Assembly: GCA_017983675.1 (NCBI GenBank)
Contig: JAGOAZ010000004.1
Coordinates: 124,001-188,000, forward strand
Length of the DNA: 64,000 nt
DNA from: Fluviicola sp.
GTDB lineage: Bacteria; Bacteroidota; Bacteroidia; Flavobacteriales_D; Crocinitomicaceae
Reading direction: 5' to 3'
Below are positions 52,565-61,495 of the stretch, one piece after another (the first letter of the stretch is position 1; every line of letters starts with the position of its first letter). The notes below the pieces were generated by a model. It was not told the origin of the DNA, ran no database searches, and worked only from the letters and a program-made list of their open reading frames with translations. The position numbers were made by a program, and so were the translations under genes.

Positions 52565-52619
52565 AGACTTTCTTTAGTTAATTTGTATTTTCCAAAAAAG
52601 GAAGTAACACAATTTTGGC

Positions 52620-52627
52620 TACATTTG
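52620..52627 (+). promoter_or_regulatory. -7 promoter element immediately before the helicase gene
   Basis: TACATTTG, 4 nt before the ATG at 52632. Confidence 0.65.
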
Positions 52628-52631
52628 AGCA

Positions 52632-54071
52632 ATGTCTGATTCCAACACATTTTCTGAACAATTAAAAAAACAATTTGCGGCGCATTTTTCGCACGAACCA
52701 AATGCAGAACAAGCAGTTGCTATCAATGAATTAATTCATTTTACCGCTCATTCAGAAAAAAACACGTGTTTTATTTTAAAAGGCTATGCCGGAACAGGAA
52801 AAACCTCTTTGTTAGGCGCTTACATCCAATCACTTGCTGTTCTTAAAAGAAAAACCGTATTGATGGCTCCAACTGGTCGTGCAGCGAAAGTGTTGTCGTT
52901 GAAATCGAAAAAAGTTGCAACAACCATTCACAAACGCATTTATTTTTCGGGGGCTGATGCGAGTGGGTCGTTCCGTTTAAATTTGGCGCCAAACAAATCG
53001 AAAGATACCTTATTCATTATCGATGAAGCGTCGATGATTGGTGATTATTCGTTGCAAGCTGATGGAAGTATATCCCGCAATTTATTAGCTGATATTTTCG
53101 AATATGTTTACCAAGGGGATAATTGTAAATTAATTTTCTTAGGCGATGAAGGACAGCTTCCTCCAGTTGGTTCAACAGCAAGTCCAGCATTAAGTGCTGA
53201 ATACTTGAGTCATCATTTTCCAATGATCGATTTTGTGGTCGTTGGACTTTCAACAGTTGTTCGACAACAAGCAACTTCAGGTATTTTAGTGAATGCAACA
53301 ACTATCAGAGATGCACAAGTAAATGATTTTATTCCAACGATTGATTTAAACAGTTTTCAAGATACACAAGCCGTTCCTGGTGATGAATTAATCGAGAAAA
53401 TTGATAGTGCCTACAGCAAAGTTGGTGCAGACGAAGTAATGATCATTACGCGATCTAATAAACGTGCAAACTTGTATAACCAACACATTCGAAATAGTAT
53501 TTTATACATGGAAGAAGAGTTGTGTGGCGGCGATTTGGTGATGGTTGTTAAAAACAACTATTTTTGGTTGGATCCATTGAGTCAAGCGGGATTTATTGCA
53601 AATGGTGAATTGTTGAAAATTCACCGGGTGAAACGCATTGAAACGGTTTACAACGTTCGTTTTGCACACCTCGAAGTTTCATTGATTGACTACCCAGAAA
53701 TGGATCGTTTTGAAACGATTGCATTTATGGACTCCTTGACTATAGAGGAGCCAAATTTGAACCGAACATTTTTAAAAGCATTATTTTTTGAGATTGAAAA
53801 AGATTTTCTGCACGAAAAAAACAAGCAAAAACGCTACCAATCTATCATGAAGTCGCCCTATTTTAATGCGTTACAAATCAAGTTTGCTTATGCGGTCACT
53901 TGTCACAAATCACAAGGTGGACAGTGGGCAGTAGTTTTTGTCGATCATGGTTATATCGAACCAACACAAGTCGATAATTCATTTTTACGTTGGTTGTATA
54001 CTGCAACAACGCGAGCAACAGAACAATTGTATTTTGTTAATTTATTGAATGAATTAGTAGTCGAAGATTAA
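52632..54071 (+). CDS. RecD2-like superfamily 1 DNA helicase
   Basis: A 479-residue 5'-3' SF1B-type helicase. Walker A GYAGTGKTS (about residues 50-58), motif Ia LMAPTGRAAKVL, Walker B FIIDEASM, motif III GDEGQLPPVG, motif V/VI AYAVTCHKSQGGQW and WLYTATTRATEQLYF. It is much shorter than full RecD2 and has no N-terminal or SH3 insertion domains beyond a small 2B-like region, similar to Dda-type helicases. Likely a repair or replication-restart role. A perfect -7 box ends 4 nt before the ATG. Shares the TTAA tetramer with the convergent 54068 gene. Confidence 0.9.
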   Translation: MSDSNTFSEQLKKQFAAHFSHEPNAEQAVAINELIHFTAHSEKNTCFILKGYAGTGKTSLLGAYIQSLAVLKRKTVLMAPTGRAAKVLSLKSKKVATTIHKRIYFSGADASGSFRLNLAPNKSKDTLFIIDEASMIGDYSLQADGSISRNLLADIFEYVYQGDNCKLIFLGDEGQLPPVGSTASPALSAEYLSHHFPMIDFVVVGLSTVVRQQATSGILVNATTIRDAQVNDFIPTIDLNSFQDTQAVPGDELIEKIDSAYSKVGADEVMIITRSNKRANLYNQHIRNSILYMEEELCGGDLVMVVKNNYFWLDPLSQAGFIANGELLKIHRVKRIETVYNVRFAHLEVSLIDYPEMDRFETIAFMDSLTIEEPNLNRTFLKALFFEIEKDFLHEKNKQKRYQSIMKSPYFNALQIKFAYAVTCHKSQGGQWAVVFVDHGYIEPTQVDNSFLRWLYTATTRATEQLYFVNLLNELVVED

Positions 54072-56335
54072 TGAACTAATTCTTGCCAATTAAATGAAAT
54101 AGGACCACAACTGATGCGCGTAGCATCCAGTGTTTTGTTCAATCGATCAATAACAATTTTCGCTTCTTCACGCGATAAATATGAACCAGCTAATATATTT
54201 AATTCACTTTTCAATTTCTGAATGACACTTGCGGCGCGTAAAGCACTTAAATAATCATTGTCGGATAATTGATAGTCAGCTAATAAGTTTTTATGATCTT
54301 CAGGTTTGACAATGTTCGTTTTAACAGGATCAGTGAACGTGTTGATTTCTAAGAATAATCCACGGTTGATAAACAAACTAATTTGAGTAGTGCGTAAACG
54401 AACCATACTGGTATCCATAGCTGGAATTAAGTAACTGTCCCATTCCTTTTTTACATTGGTCCGAACGGTTTTGTAACCATTCCAACTGCCAACACCATTT
54501 CCACGCAAAATCGTTTTAAAAGGCATTTTTTTATCGAGTAAGGCTTCAAAAAACTGTTGGATCGCAACGCTGTCCGATAGTTGAATTAGTTGTTCATTTA
54601 ATTTCCAATCATTGGAAGCGAATAAATCGTTTTGTTCAAATTGAAAACGTGCATCATATCCTTTTTTCGCATCGATCACGTTTATGTGCAACATAACTTC
54701 ATCAACATCTTCGGATAGAGGTGCATTTGGAATAGCTATTAGTCGAATTGTAAAGGGTGATTTTAGGCTGTCTGCTTTGAATGTAAAATCTTGTGTGTAC
54801 AAATCAAACGTCGTGGAATCCGAAAATGTGTATAATCCATTTTTCTCGGTATAATCCATCCAATGCAAGCCCATAGCTTGTGAATATTGTTCCAATTTCT
54901 GTTGATATCCAGCTAAAATAACGAGTGCATTTTCTTTTTCAAGTGTTAATTCGTTGATTTTTTTTGTGAAATACTCGTAACGTCCATACAAATTAACCAA
55001 TTCAGCTTGTTTTTTTCCTTTTGCCGATTTGTTAGCTTTTGCCGTTGGATTTCCATTATAAGTTGAACCTGGTTTTTTTGCAGCAGCTTTCCGAGCTTTG
55101 TTCACTTTTCGGGATGCTTTGCTACTAGTTGTTATCGGTTGATTTGACAACTCTGTATACTCTTTTTCTGTTTTATCAATTTTTAATTTCGTTTCGTCTT
55201 TTTTTCGTTGCGCTTCTGCAATTTGAAAATCATATCCCTTTTTACCATAAATGCGCTCTTCAATCGGTTTGATTTTAGTGGTTTTTAATTCATTTATGAC
55301 AGCCTGAAATGTTTTACCTTCATTGAACGAAGAGTCTGGAGAGAGAAAACGAGTATCATTGGATCCAAATAAGTGATAACTATGGCCATTTCTTTCAATA
55401 ACAACGGTAGTTTGCTTTTTCGAGTTATATCCCCAAACATCAAAATGAATTTGTGTTTGTTTGTTTTCTCCGACTGATTGCAAATCAATCAACGGCATTG
55501 TTTGAGGTTCCAACACAGATTGTTTGCGTTTTTGTTTTTCTTTCAACCGAACTTGATACGGGAAAAGACCAACTGCTTTTGGTAACCCTTTGTTCCAGCG
55601 CCCATTTTCATCTTTTTCTCGTTCATTTAGCAGACCAGATGTTTCTGAACCATCGCCGGCTGCAATTAAAATGTTTTCAAAATAGCTTGCTTGACCACCC
55701 AAAGCGGAAAATATCGCCATTGTCCGCTGTTTCACATAGTCGTTAATACTTTCATTCAATGCAGTTATCACATTTAACTGATCATCATCACTCAAAAAAC
55801 TCATAGAAGAAAGCATGGCAGCTTTGTCATCAAAGTTTAAGCTTGGATTTAATGCTGCTAACAGTTTTTTATGAATACGTACTGTTTCTCCTGTTTGTTG
55901 TTTTGCTTTTTCAGGTAATTTACTCAGAACAATTGCTTCAAATTGGTCAAATTGATGTTTGAATTTTTCAAAATCTTCTTCGCTTCCTCTTGCAGCTAAT
56001 AAAAGTTTGTTCAATTCCCAAAGAGCCATTTTATTGGCAGCTTCCGCTAGAATTCCTTTTTGTGATTTTGCGATTTCACTTGTTCGTATGAACAATTTAT
56101 CGGGTTGATTGATAATGATTGTTTCAATCGAATCGTAATTCAATTGCTTATTCATGAATTGAATTACAGGACCAGAATACTCAAAATACCGACCAATATT
56201 GGTGTCTAGAATCGGACTTTTTTTCACGATATGAAACAAATAGGCGCGTTCTTCGGGTGTGAGGACATCACTTGTTTGGTTGTATGCAAAGAAAGTGATG
56301 AATGTGAAGAAAATAAGCGATTGTAGCTGTTTCAT
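54068..56335 (-). CDS. Large exported protein of unknown function
   Basis: A 755-residue protein with signal peptide MKQLQSLIFFTFITFFAYNQ. The mature part starts with a helical region (about 25-230), then a beta-containing part, a Lys/Ala-rich disordered stretch with SKASRKVNKARKAAAKKPG (about 405-450) flanked by predicted coiled coil, and a C-terminal beta-rich half. Six residues of the longest frame lie before the signal peptide and are excluded. No T9SS signal, lipobox or enzyme motif is visible. TCAATTTG (minus strand, 56340-56347) is a one-mismatch -7 box 4 nt before the start. I do not recognise the family. Confidence 0.6.
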   Translation of the reverse strand: MKQLQSLIFFTFITFFAYNQTSDVLTPEERAYLFHIVKKSPILDTNIGRYFEYSGPVIQFMNKQLNYDSIETIIINQPDKLFIRTSEIAKSQKGILAEAANKMALWELNKLLLAARGSEEDFEKFKHQFDQFEAIVLSKLPEKAKQQTGETVRIHKKLLAALNPSLNFDDKAAMLSSMSFLSDDDQLNVITALNESINDYVKQRTMAIFSALGGQASYFENILIAAGDGSETSGLLNEREKDENGRWNKGLPKAVGLFPYQVRLKEKQKRKQSVLEPQTMPLIDLQSVGENKQTQIHFDVWGYNSKKQTTVVIERNGHSYHLFGSNDTRFLSPDSSFNEGKTFQAVINELKTTKIKPIEERIYGKKGYDFQIAEAQRKKDETKLKIDKTEKEYTELSNQPITTSSKASRKVNKARKAAAKKPGSTYNGNPTAKANKSAKGKKQAELVNLYGRYEYFTKKINELTLEKENALVILAGYQQKLEQYSQAMGLHWMDYTEKNGLYTFSDSTTFDLYTQDFTFKADSLKSPFTIRLIAIPNAPLSEDVDEVMLHINVIDAKKGYDARFQFEQNDLFASNDWKLNEQLIQLSDSVAIQQFFEALLDKKMPFKTILRGNGVGSWNGYKTVRTNVKKEWDSYLIPAMDTSMVRLRTTQISLFINRGLFLEINTFTDPVKTNIVKPEDHKNLLADYQLSDNDYLSALRAASVIQKLKSELNILAGSYLSREEAKIVIDRLNKTLDATRISCGPISFNWQELVH

Positions 56336-56380
56336 AAAGCAAATTGAATACAAGAATGATTGTATGATTAAAATAATTTC

Positions 56381-56413
56381 AAAAAAAACCGATTCTACAA
56401 TGTAAAATCGGTT
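56381..56413 (-). terminator. Terminator for the T9SS protein at 56434
   Basis: AACCGATT/AATCGGTT stem with an 11-nt loop rich in A-T pairs, followed on the minus strand by a run of T8. Confidence 0.85.
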
Positions 56414-56433
56414 CGAGCGTTATAATTTCTCGT

Positions 56434-57438
56434 TTATTGGATAATTAACTTTTCCGTTTTTGAACCTAACTCAGTAGCGATCGTAACAAAATATACACCT
56501 GCTTTTAAATCACTAATTGTTAGTGAATCAGTTGTTGAAATTGCTTGTGATTGAGCGATTTTTCCATTCAAATCTGTGATTACTACTTGACCATTAACTG
56601 GTAAATTTGAAATAGTTACATTAGTTGTAGCAGGATTTGGCACAATTGAAACACCAGCAAGTGCATTGTTTTCAATAGCTAATGTTTCATCATGTTGAAC
56701 AGAACTCAACACCAAGTTCAAGGTCTGTAAATTTCCGTTGATTGAAACGTCAATTTTTGTATGAATAAACGCAGGTAAGTTGGAAGTTGCAAAATGATAA
56801 TACTCGTATTGAACGCGTTTCATTGTAACATTTCCAAATAACGTATTTGCTGCCAATGAATCCACTAATTTATAACGCAATACATTTGTTAATGTAGTTG
56901 CAGCGTTTAATTTCAATGTTCCAGATCCATCAACTGCAGCAGCAGCTGTACCTGTACAATTGAATGTTCCTAAACTCACGTTAATTGTACCAGCAACTGC
57001 ATCAACCAAATTGTTTGTCACTGCAAATGGATACGTCATTAATAATTCATTGTCGGTTCCTAAGACTGCGTTTACTGCGCCAAAAGTTGGTTCAATAAAG
57101 GTGAAACCTTGAGAGTTTCTTGATGAAGTTGTAGAAGTAAAATAAGAAGTTGTAAATCCTGGGATTTCAATTGCTTTGGTTGAATTGGAAAACAAAGAAG
57201 CTTGTGTTGTTGTAGAAGGATTAACAACATTCAATTGCTTTGATTGATTCAAAACACGAGGAGTTTGTGTATAATCCCAAGTAACATTAGATCCAGTAAT
57301 GGAAGCGTAATTTGGCGCAAATGAATCAACTAAGTACAAGGTTCTTGAATCACCAATAACAGGTTCGTTTGCTTGCGTGAATTGTCCAAAACTCAAAACG
57401 CTTGACAATAACGAGAGGGAAAGTATAATTTTCTTCAT
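56434..57438 (-). CDS. T9SS type-A sorting-domain protein
   Basis: A 334-residue secreted protein. Signal peptide MKKIILSLSLLSSVLSFGQ; an all-beta mature region of unknown function (GSNVTWDYTQTP, YPFAVTNNLVDAVAGTI); and a C-terminal T9SS sorting domain of about 75 residues beginning VSIVPNPATTNVTISNLP and ending KTEKLIIQ. A perfect -7 box lies 14 nt before the start and a strong terminator follows, so it is monocistronic. Likely displayed at the cell surface by the PorQ-containing machinery. Confidence 0.88.
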   Translation of the reverse strand: MKKIILSLSLLSSVLSFGQFTQANEPVIGDSRTLYLVDSFAPNYASITGSNVTWDYTQTPRVLNQSKQLNVVNPSTTTQASLFSNSTKAIEIPGFTTSYFTSTTSSRNSQGFTFIEPTFGAVNAVLGTDNELLMTYPFAVTNNLVDAVAGTINVSLGTFNCTGTAAAAVDGSGTLKLNAATTLTNVLRYKLVDSLAANTLFGNVTMKRVQYEYYHFATSNLPAFIHTKIDVSINGNLQTLNLVLSSVQHDETLAIENNALAGVSIVPNPATTNVTISNLPVNGQVVITDLNGKIAQSQAISTTDSLTISDLKAGVYFVTIATELGSKTEKLIIQ

Positions 57439-57452
57439 GGTTTATTTTTTAT

Positions 57453-57460
57453 CAAATTTA
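57453..57460 (-). promoter_or_regulatory. -7 promoter element for the T9SS protein at 56434
   Basis: TAAATTTG on the minus strand, 14 nt before the ATG at 57438. Confidence 0.6.
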
Positions 57461-57508
57461 ATAAATAATCAGAAATTAACACAACACATTTTTGAAAAGG
57501 AATATTGT

Positions 57509-57516
57509 TACATTTG
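57509..57516 (+). promoter_or_regulatory. -7 promoter element for the amino-acid permease
   Basis: TACATTTG, 18 nt before the ATG at 57535; it rules out the TTG-initiated extension from 57505. Confidence 0.6.
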
Positions 57517-57534
57517 TTCAACAAGTCAAAAAAC

Positions 57535-59460
57535 ATGCAAGACAATTCATTATTCAGAAAAAAGAAAGTAGCAGACATTTTAAAAGCAAGCGAGCAAGCG
57601 CAATTAGACGGACATGCATCGCTTGGTAAACATTTAAAAGTTAGGGATTTAACTGCTTTTGGGATTGCCGCAATCATTGGTGCAGGAATTTTTTCAACGA
57701 TTGGTGAAGCAAGTTCAAACGGTGGACCAGCTGTTATTTTCTTGTTCATCTTTACTGCTATTGCTTGCGGTTTTGCTGCGTTTGCTTATGCTGAATTTGC
57801 ATCAATGGTTCCAGTTGCTGGATCAGCATACACGTATTCGTATGTTGCTTTTGGCGAAATCATTGCATGGATTATCGGTTGGTCATTAATCATGGAATAT
57901 GCCATAGGAAACATAACAGTCGCCATTTCTTGGAGTGATTATTTTACTGGAATGGTTGAAGGACTCGGTTGGAAATTGCCCTACTGGGTGCAAATGGATT
58001 ATTTATCAGCACACAATGGCTTTAACGAAGCTGTTTCTTTGATGAATGGCGGAAAAGCATTTGCGAATATTGAAGAAAGTGTGCAATCAGCTTATTACGC
58101 ATGGACAAGCGCACCTAACATTTTTGGGTTCCATTTTGTAGCTGATTTACCTGCTTTGTTTATTATCGTTGTAATTACTTGGTTGGTTTACAGAGGAATG
58201 AAAGAAAGTCGGAATGCATCCAATGCCATGGTAATTGTCAAATTAGCAATCATATTATTGGTCATTGCCGTTGGGATATTTTATGTTGATCCCAAAAATT
58301 GGAATCCTTTTGCACCAAATGGAGTGGGGGGGATCTTGAAGGGTGTTTCTGCCGTTTTCTTCGCATACATAGGTTTTGATGCAATTTCCACCACAGCTGA
58401 AGAATGTGAAAATCCTCAGCGCGACTTACCACGAGGAATGATGTGGGCAATTATTATTTGTACGATTTTGTATGTCATCATTGCGTTGATTTTAACTGGA
58501 ATTGTATCGTATGATCAATTAGCTGTTGGAGATCCACTGGCGTTTGTTTTTGATAAAATTCATTTGGGATGGATGTCGGGAATAATCGCTGTTAGTGCTG
58601 TTGTTGCAATGGCTTCGGTGTTGCTCGTTTTCCAAATGGGACAGCCACGTATTTGGATGAGCATGAGCCGCGATGGTTTGTTGCCAAAGAAATTTTCAAA
58701 AGTTCACCCGAAATACAAAACGCCTTCTTTTGCGACAATTGTAGTCGGATTTGTGGTTGCTATTCCTGCATTGTTCATGAACTTGAAAATGGTCACGGAT
58801 TTGTGCAGTATTGGCACCTTGTTTGCTTTTGTATTGGTTTGTGGGGGAGTTTTGGTGTTGCAAAATAAAACGGATATTCCACGCGGGAAATTTAGAACAC
58901 CGTACATCAATGGAAAGTATGTTTTGCCAATTTTAGTGATCGGTTCGGTTATCTTACTCTTTACTTCTTACAAAGCTGAAACGCTTCATTTTTTAACGAA
59001 TGAAAAAGACCTAAAAACACAAGAAGAGATTGTAACATCGATGACTCCAGCTGAATCGATTCAATTAAAAAACACGTTGTTATTGCAAGATCCAAAAGGA
59101 TTTAAAGCAGTTGGAGGTGATGTCTTAGCTTATTATGAAACAAAAGAAATGCCTCAATTTACCGCAGCGCTTTCAGCAATTGGCATCAAAGAATCATCTC
59201 TTTACCACGAAGGTTTTTCTCATTTTGCTACTAAAATCCCAACGTGGATATTTTTACTGTTTACGGTCTTCATCACCTTTGTAACGGTGTTGAAAAATTA
59301 TTCACTCATACCTTTACTTGGTTTGCTTTCTTGTTTGTACATGATGAGTCAAGTTGAATTGAAAAACTGGATTGCATTTGTTATTTGGTTAATAGCAGGT
59401 TTGATCATCTATTTTGTGTATAGTCGAAAAAATTCAAAGTTGGGCCAACAAACGGCATAA
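57535..59460 (+). CDS. APC-family amino-acid permease with C-terminal periplasmic insertion
   Basis: A 641-residue inner-membrane transporter. The APC signature is LKVRDLTAFGIAAIIGAGIFSTIGEAS with the G-[AS]-G substrate-binding loop, followed by 12 or more membrane segments and the helix-6 region AVFFAYIGFDAISTTAEE typical of the cationic amino-acid transporter group. A soluble loop of about 100 residues (roughly 480-580, TNEKDLKTQEEIVTSM...FATKIP) lies between the last transmembrane helices, longer than usual. Substrate is not determined; cationic amino acids are a guess from the closest family. Confidence 0.87.
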   Translation: MQDNSLFRKKKVADILKASEQAQLDGHASLGKHLKVRDLTAFGIAAIIGAGIFSTIGEASSNGGPAVIFLFIFTAIACGFAAFAYAEFASMVPVAGSAYTYSYVAFGEIIAWIIGWSLIMEYAIGNITVAISWSDYFTGMVEGLGWKLPYWVQMDYLSAHNGFNEAVSLMNGGKAFANIEESVQSAYYAWTSAPNIFGFHFVADLPALFIIVVITWLVYRGMKESRNASNAMVIVKLAIILLVIAVGIFYVDPKNWNPFAPNGVGGILKGVSAVFFAYIGFDAISTTAEECENPQRDLPRGMMWAIIICTILYVIIALILTGIVSYDQLAVGDPLAFVFDKIHLGWMSGIIAVSAVVAMASVLLVFQMGQPRIWMSMSRDGLLPKKFSKVHPKYKTPSFATIVVGFVVAIPALFMNLKMVTDLCSIGTLFAFVLVCGGVLVLQNKTDIPRGKFRTPYINGKYVLPILVIGSVILLFTSYKAETLHFLTNEKDLKTQEEIVTSMTPAESIQLKNTLLLQDPKGFKAVGGDVLAYYETKEMPQFTAALSAIGIKESSLYHEGFSHFATKIPTWIFLLFTVFITFVTVLKNYSLIPLLGLLSCLYMMSQVELKNWIAFVIWLIAGLIIYFVYSRKNSKLGQQTA

Positions 59461-59521
59461 AAATCACAAAGATTAATTCATATTTATCTCGTTCGACGGA
59501 TAAAATTCGATTTATAGTGGT

Positions 59522-59529
59522 TATCTTTG
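59522..59529 (+). promoter_or_regulatory. -7 promoter element for ffh
   Basis: TATCTTTG, 30 nt before the ATG at 59560. It contains the TTG that would start the longer frame, so that start is excluded. Confidence 0.65.
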
Positions 59530-59559
59530 TCACACAACTCAATAAAAACGCTCAAAAGC

Positions 59560-60918
59560 ATGTTTGAAAATCTTACTGACAAGTTTGAACGCGCCTTTAA
59601 AGTACTTAAAGGACATGGACAAATTACTGAAATAAATGTAGCTGAAACATTGAAAGAAGTGCGACGTGCGCTTTTAGATGCCGATGTTAATTTCAAAACA
59701 GCGAAAGATTTTACCGTTCGAGTGAAAGAAAAAGCACTGGGACAAAATGTATTAACGGCAATCTCTCCGGGACAATTGATGGTAAAAATCTGTCACGAGG
59801 AATTGGTTGCTTTAATGGGTGAAAACGAAATCGATATTCAGATCCAAGGAAATCCTGGAATCATTTTAATGTCGGGTTTGCAAGGTTCAGGAAAAACAAC
59901 ATTCTCTGGAAAACTTGCGAACTACCTAAAAACAAAAAAAGGAAAAAAACCGCTTTTAGTAGCATGTGACGTTTATCGTCCTGCAGCTATTGACCAACTT
60001 CATGTATTAGGTGAACAATTAGGCATTGAGGTTTATTCAAATAAAGAAGAAAAAGATCCCGTTAAAATTGCTACAGACGCTATCAATCATGCGCGTAGTA
60101 AAGGCTTTAACGTGGTTATCGTCGATACAGCTGGTCGTTTGGCTGTTGATGAGGTGATGATGGATGAAATTGAGCGTGTAAAACGTGCAATTCAACCAAC
60201 TGAAACCTTGTTCGTAGTTGATTCAATGACTGGACAAGATGCGGTAAATACAGCAAAAGCGTTCAATGAACGTATTAATTTTGATGGGGTTGTTTTAACG
60301 AAATTAGATGGTGATACCAGAGGTGGTGCTGCCTTATCAATCAAAGCTGTTGTTGACAAACCAATCAAGTTTGTTGGAACAGGTGAGAAAATGGATGCCT
60401 TGGATGTATTCTATCCAAAACGTATGGCTGACCGTATTCTTGGAATGGGTGATGTTGTATCTTTGGTGGAAAGAGCGCAAGAGCAATTCAGCGAAGAAGA
60501 AGCGCGAAAGTTGCAAAAACGTATCCAAAAAGATCAATTTGACTTCAACGATTTCTTGGGACAAATTCAACAGATCAAAAAAATGGGGAATGTCAAAGAT
60601 TTGATGGGTATGATACCAGGTATGGGGAAAGCAATCAAAGATGTTGATATTCAAGACGATGCTTTCAAGCATATCGAAGCAATTATCCAGTCAATGACAC
60701 CAAAAGAACGTGCAAATCCATCGTTAATCAATGTGCCACGTAAAAACAGAATTGCTGCTGGATCAGGAACAAACATTCAAGAAGTCAACAAACTCATGAA
60801 ACAGTTTGAGGATACGCGCAAAATGATGAAAATGATGAGCAATCCGAAAAACATGATGAGCATGATGAAACAAATGAAAGGTATGAAAGGCGGAATGCCT
60901 GGTATGCCTGGAATGTAA
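59560..60918 (+). CDS. ffh: Signal recognition particle protein Ffh
   Basis: SRP54 GTPase that targets nascent membrane proteins to FtsY/SecYEG. The 452-residue protein has the N domain (MFENLTDKFERAFKVL), the G-domain P loop GLQGSGKTT (residues 106-114), CDVYRPAAIDQL, VDTAGRLAVD and TKLDGDTRGG, and a Met-rich M domain ending in MKQMKGMKGGMPGMPGM, which binds signal peptide and 4.5S RNA. The 4.5S RNA gene was not found in the window. Starts at the ATG at 59560. Confidence 0.97.
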   Translation: MFENLTDKFERAFKVLKGHGQITEINVAETLKEVRRALLDADVNFKTAKDFTVRVKEKALGQNVLTAISPGQLMVKICHEELVALMGENEIDIQIQGNPGIILMSGLQGSGKTTFSGKLANYLKTKKGKKPLLVACDVYRPAAIDQLHVLGEQLGIEVYSNKEEKDPVKIATDAINHARSKGFNVVIVDTAGRLAVDEVMMDEIERVKRAIQPTETLFVVDSMTGQDAVNTAKAFNERINFDGVVLTKLDGDTRGGAALSIKAVVDKPIKFVGTGEKMDALDVFYPKRMADRILGMGDVVSLVERAQEQFSEEEARKLQKRIQKDQFDFNDFLGQIQQIKKMGNVKDLMGMIPGMGKAIKDVDIQDDAFKHIEAIIQSMTPKERANPSLINVPRKNRIAAGSGTNIQEVNKLMKQFEDTRKMMKMMSNPKNMMSMMKQMKGMKGGMPGMPGM

Positions 60919-60928
60919 TCGTCTTCTT

Positions 60929-61495
60929 GTGCAACTTCCTGTATCCGATCTAACTGCAACTGGTTCAATTTCAGTTGCGTTTCGGAAACTAAATATTACA
61001 GATTTTCACGCTGCTTGTGACTTTGTTCATCAGTTACCTTATGGACGAAACGCATCGAGAAGTGATTTCTCATTGGTACTATCTGAAAAGCAAGGAACCT
61101 GTTCATCAAAACATGCATTATTGGCATTATTAGCCGAAGAAAATGCACTACAAAACGTGGAATTAATAGTTGGTATTTACCTACTTTCTGAGGAAACAAA
61201 TCCGCAAGCTGCTCCTGTTTTAGCAAAATATAAGCTAACGAATCTTCCAGAATGCCATGTTTATTTGCGGTACAAAGGCAAGCGCTATGATTTTACATTT
61301 CCATCCCTATCAATTGGATCGATCGAAAATAAAATCGTTCGAGAACAGCGTATTGAACCACAGCAAGTCATCGATTGGAAAATAGTCATCCACAAAGATT
61401 ACCTCACAAGATGGTTAGCTAGAAATCCAAGTATCGCTTATGATTTAAACCAAATTTGGGCAATAAGAGAAGAAATAATCGCGCAATTAGTTTGA
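60929..61495 (+). CDS. Transglutaminase-like conserved protein
   Basis: A 188-residue cytoplasmic protein of unknown function. The pattern GTCSSKHALLALLAEE with Cys58, then LPECHVYLR with His110 and YDFTFP with Asp121 gives the Cys-His-Asp order of transglutaminase-like cysteine hydrolases. It starts with GTG at 60929, 10 nt after ffh, and is probably co-transcribed with it. No signal peptide. Enzyme activity is an inference from the triad only. Overlaps the convergent rhodanese gene by 9 bp. Confidence 0.6.
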   Translation: MQLPVSDLTATGSISVAFRKLNITDFHAACDFVHQLPYGRNASRSDFSLVLSEKQGTCSSKHALLALLAEENALQNVELIVGIYLLSEETNPQAAPVLAKYKLTNLPECHVYLRYKGKRYDFTFPSLSIGSIENKIVREQRIEPQQVIDWKIVIHKDYLTRWLARNPSIAYDLNQIWAIREEIIAQLV

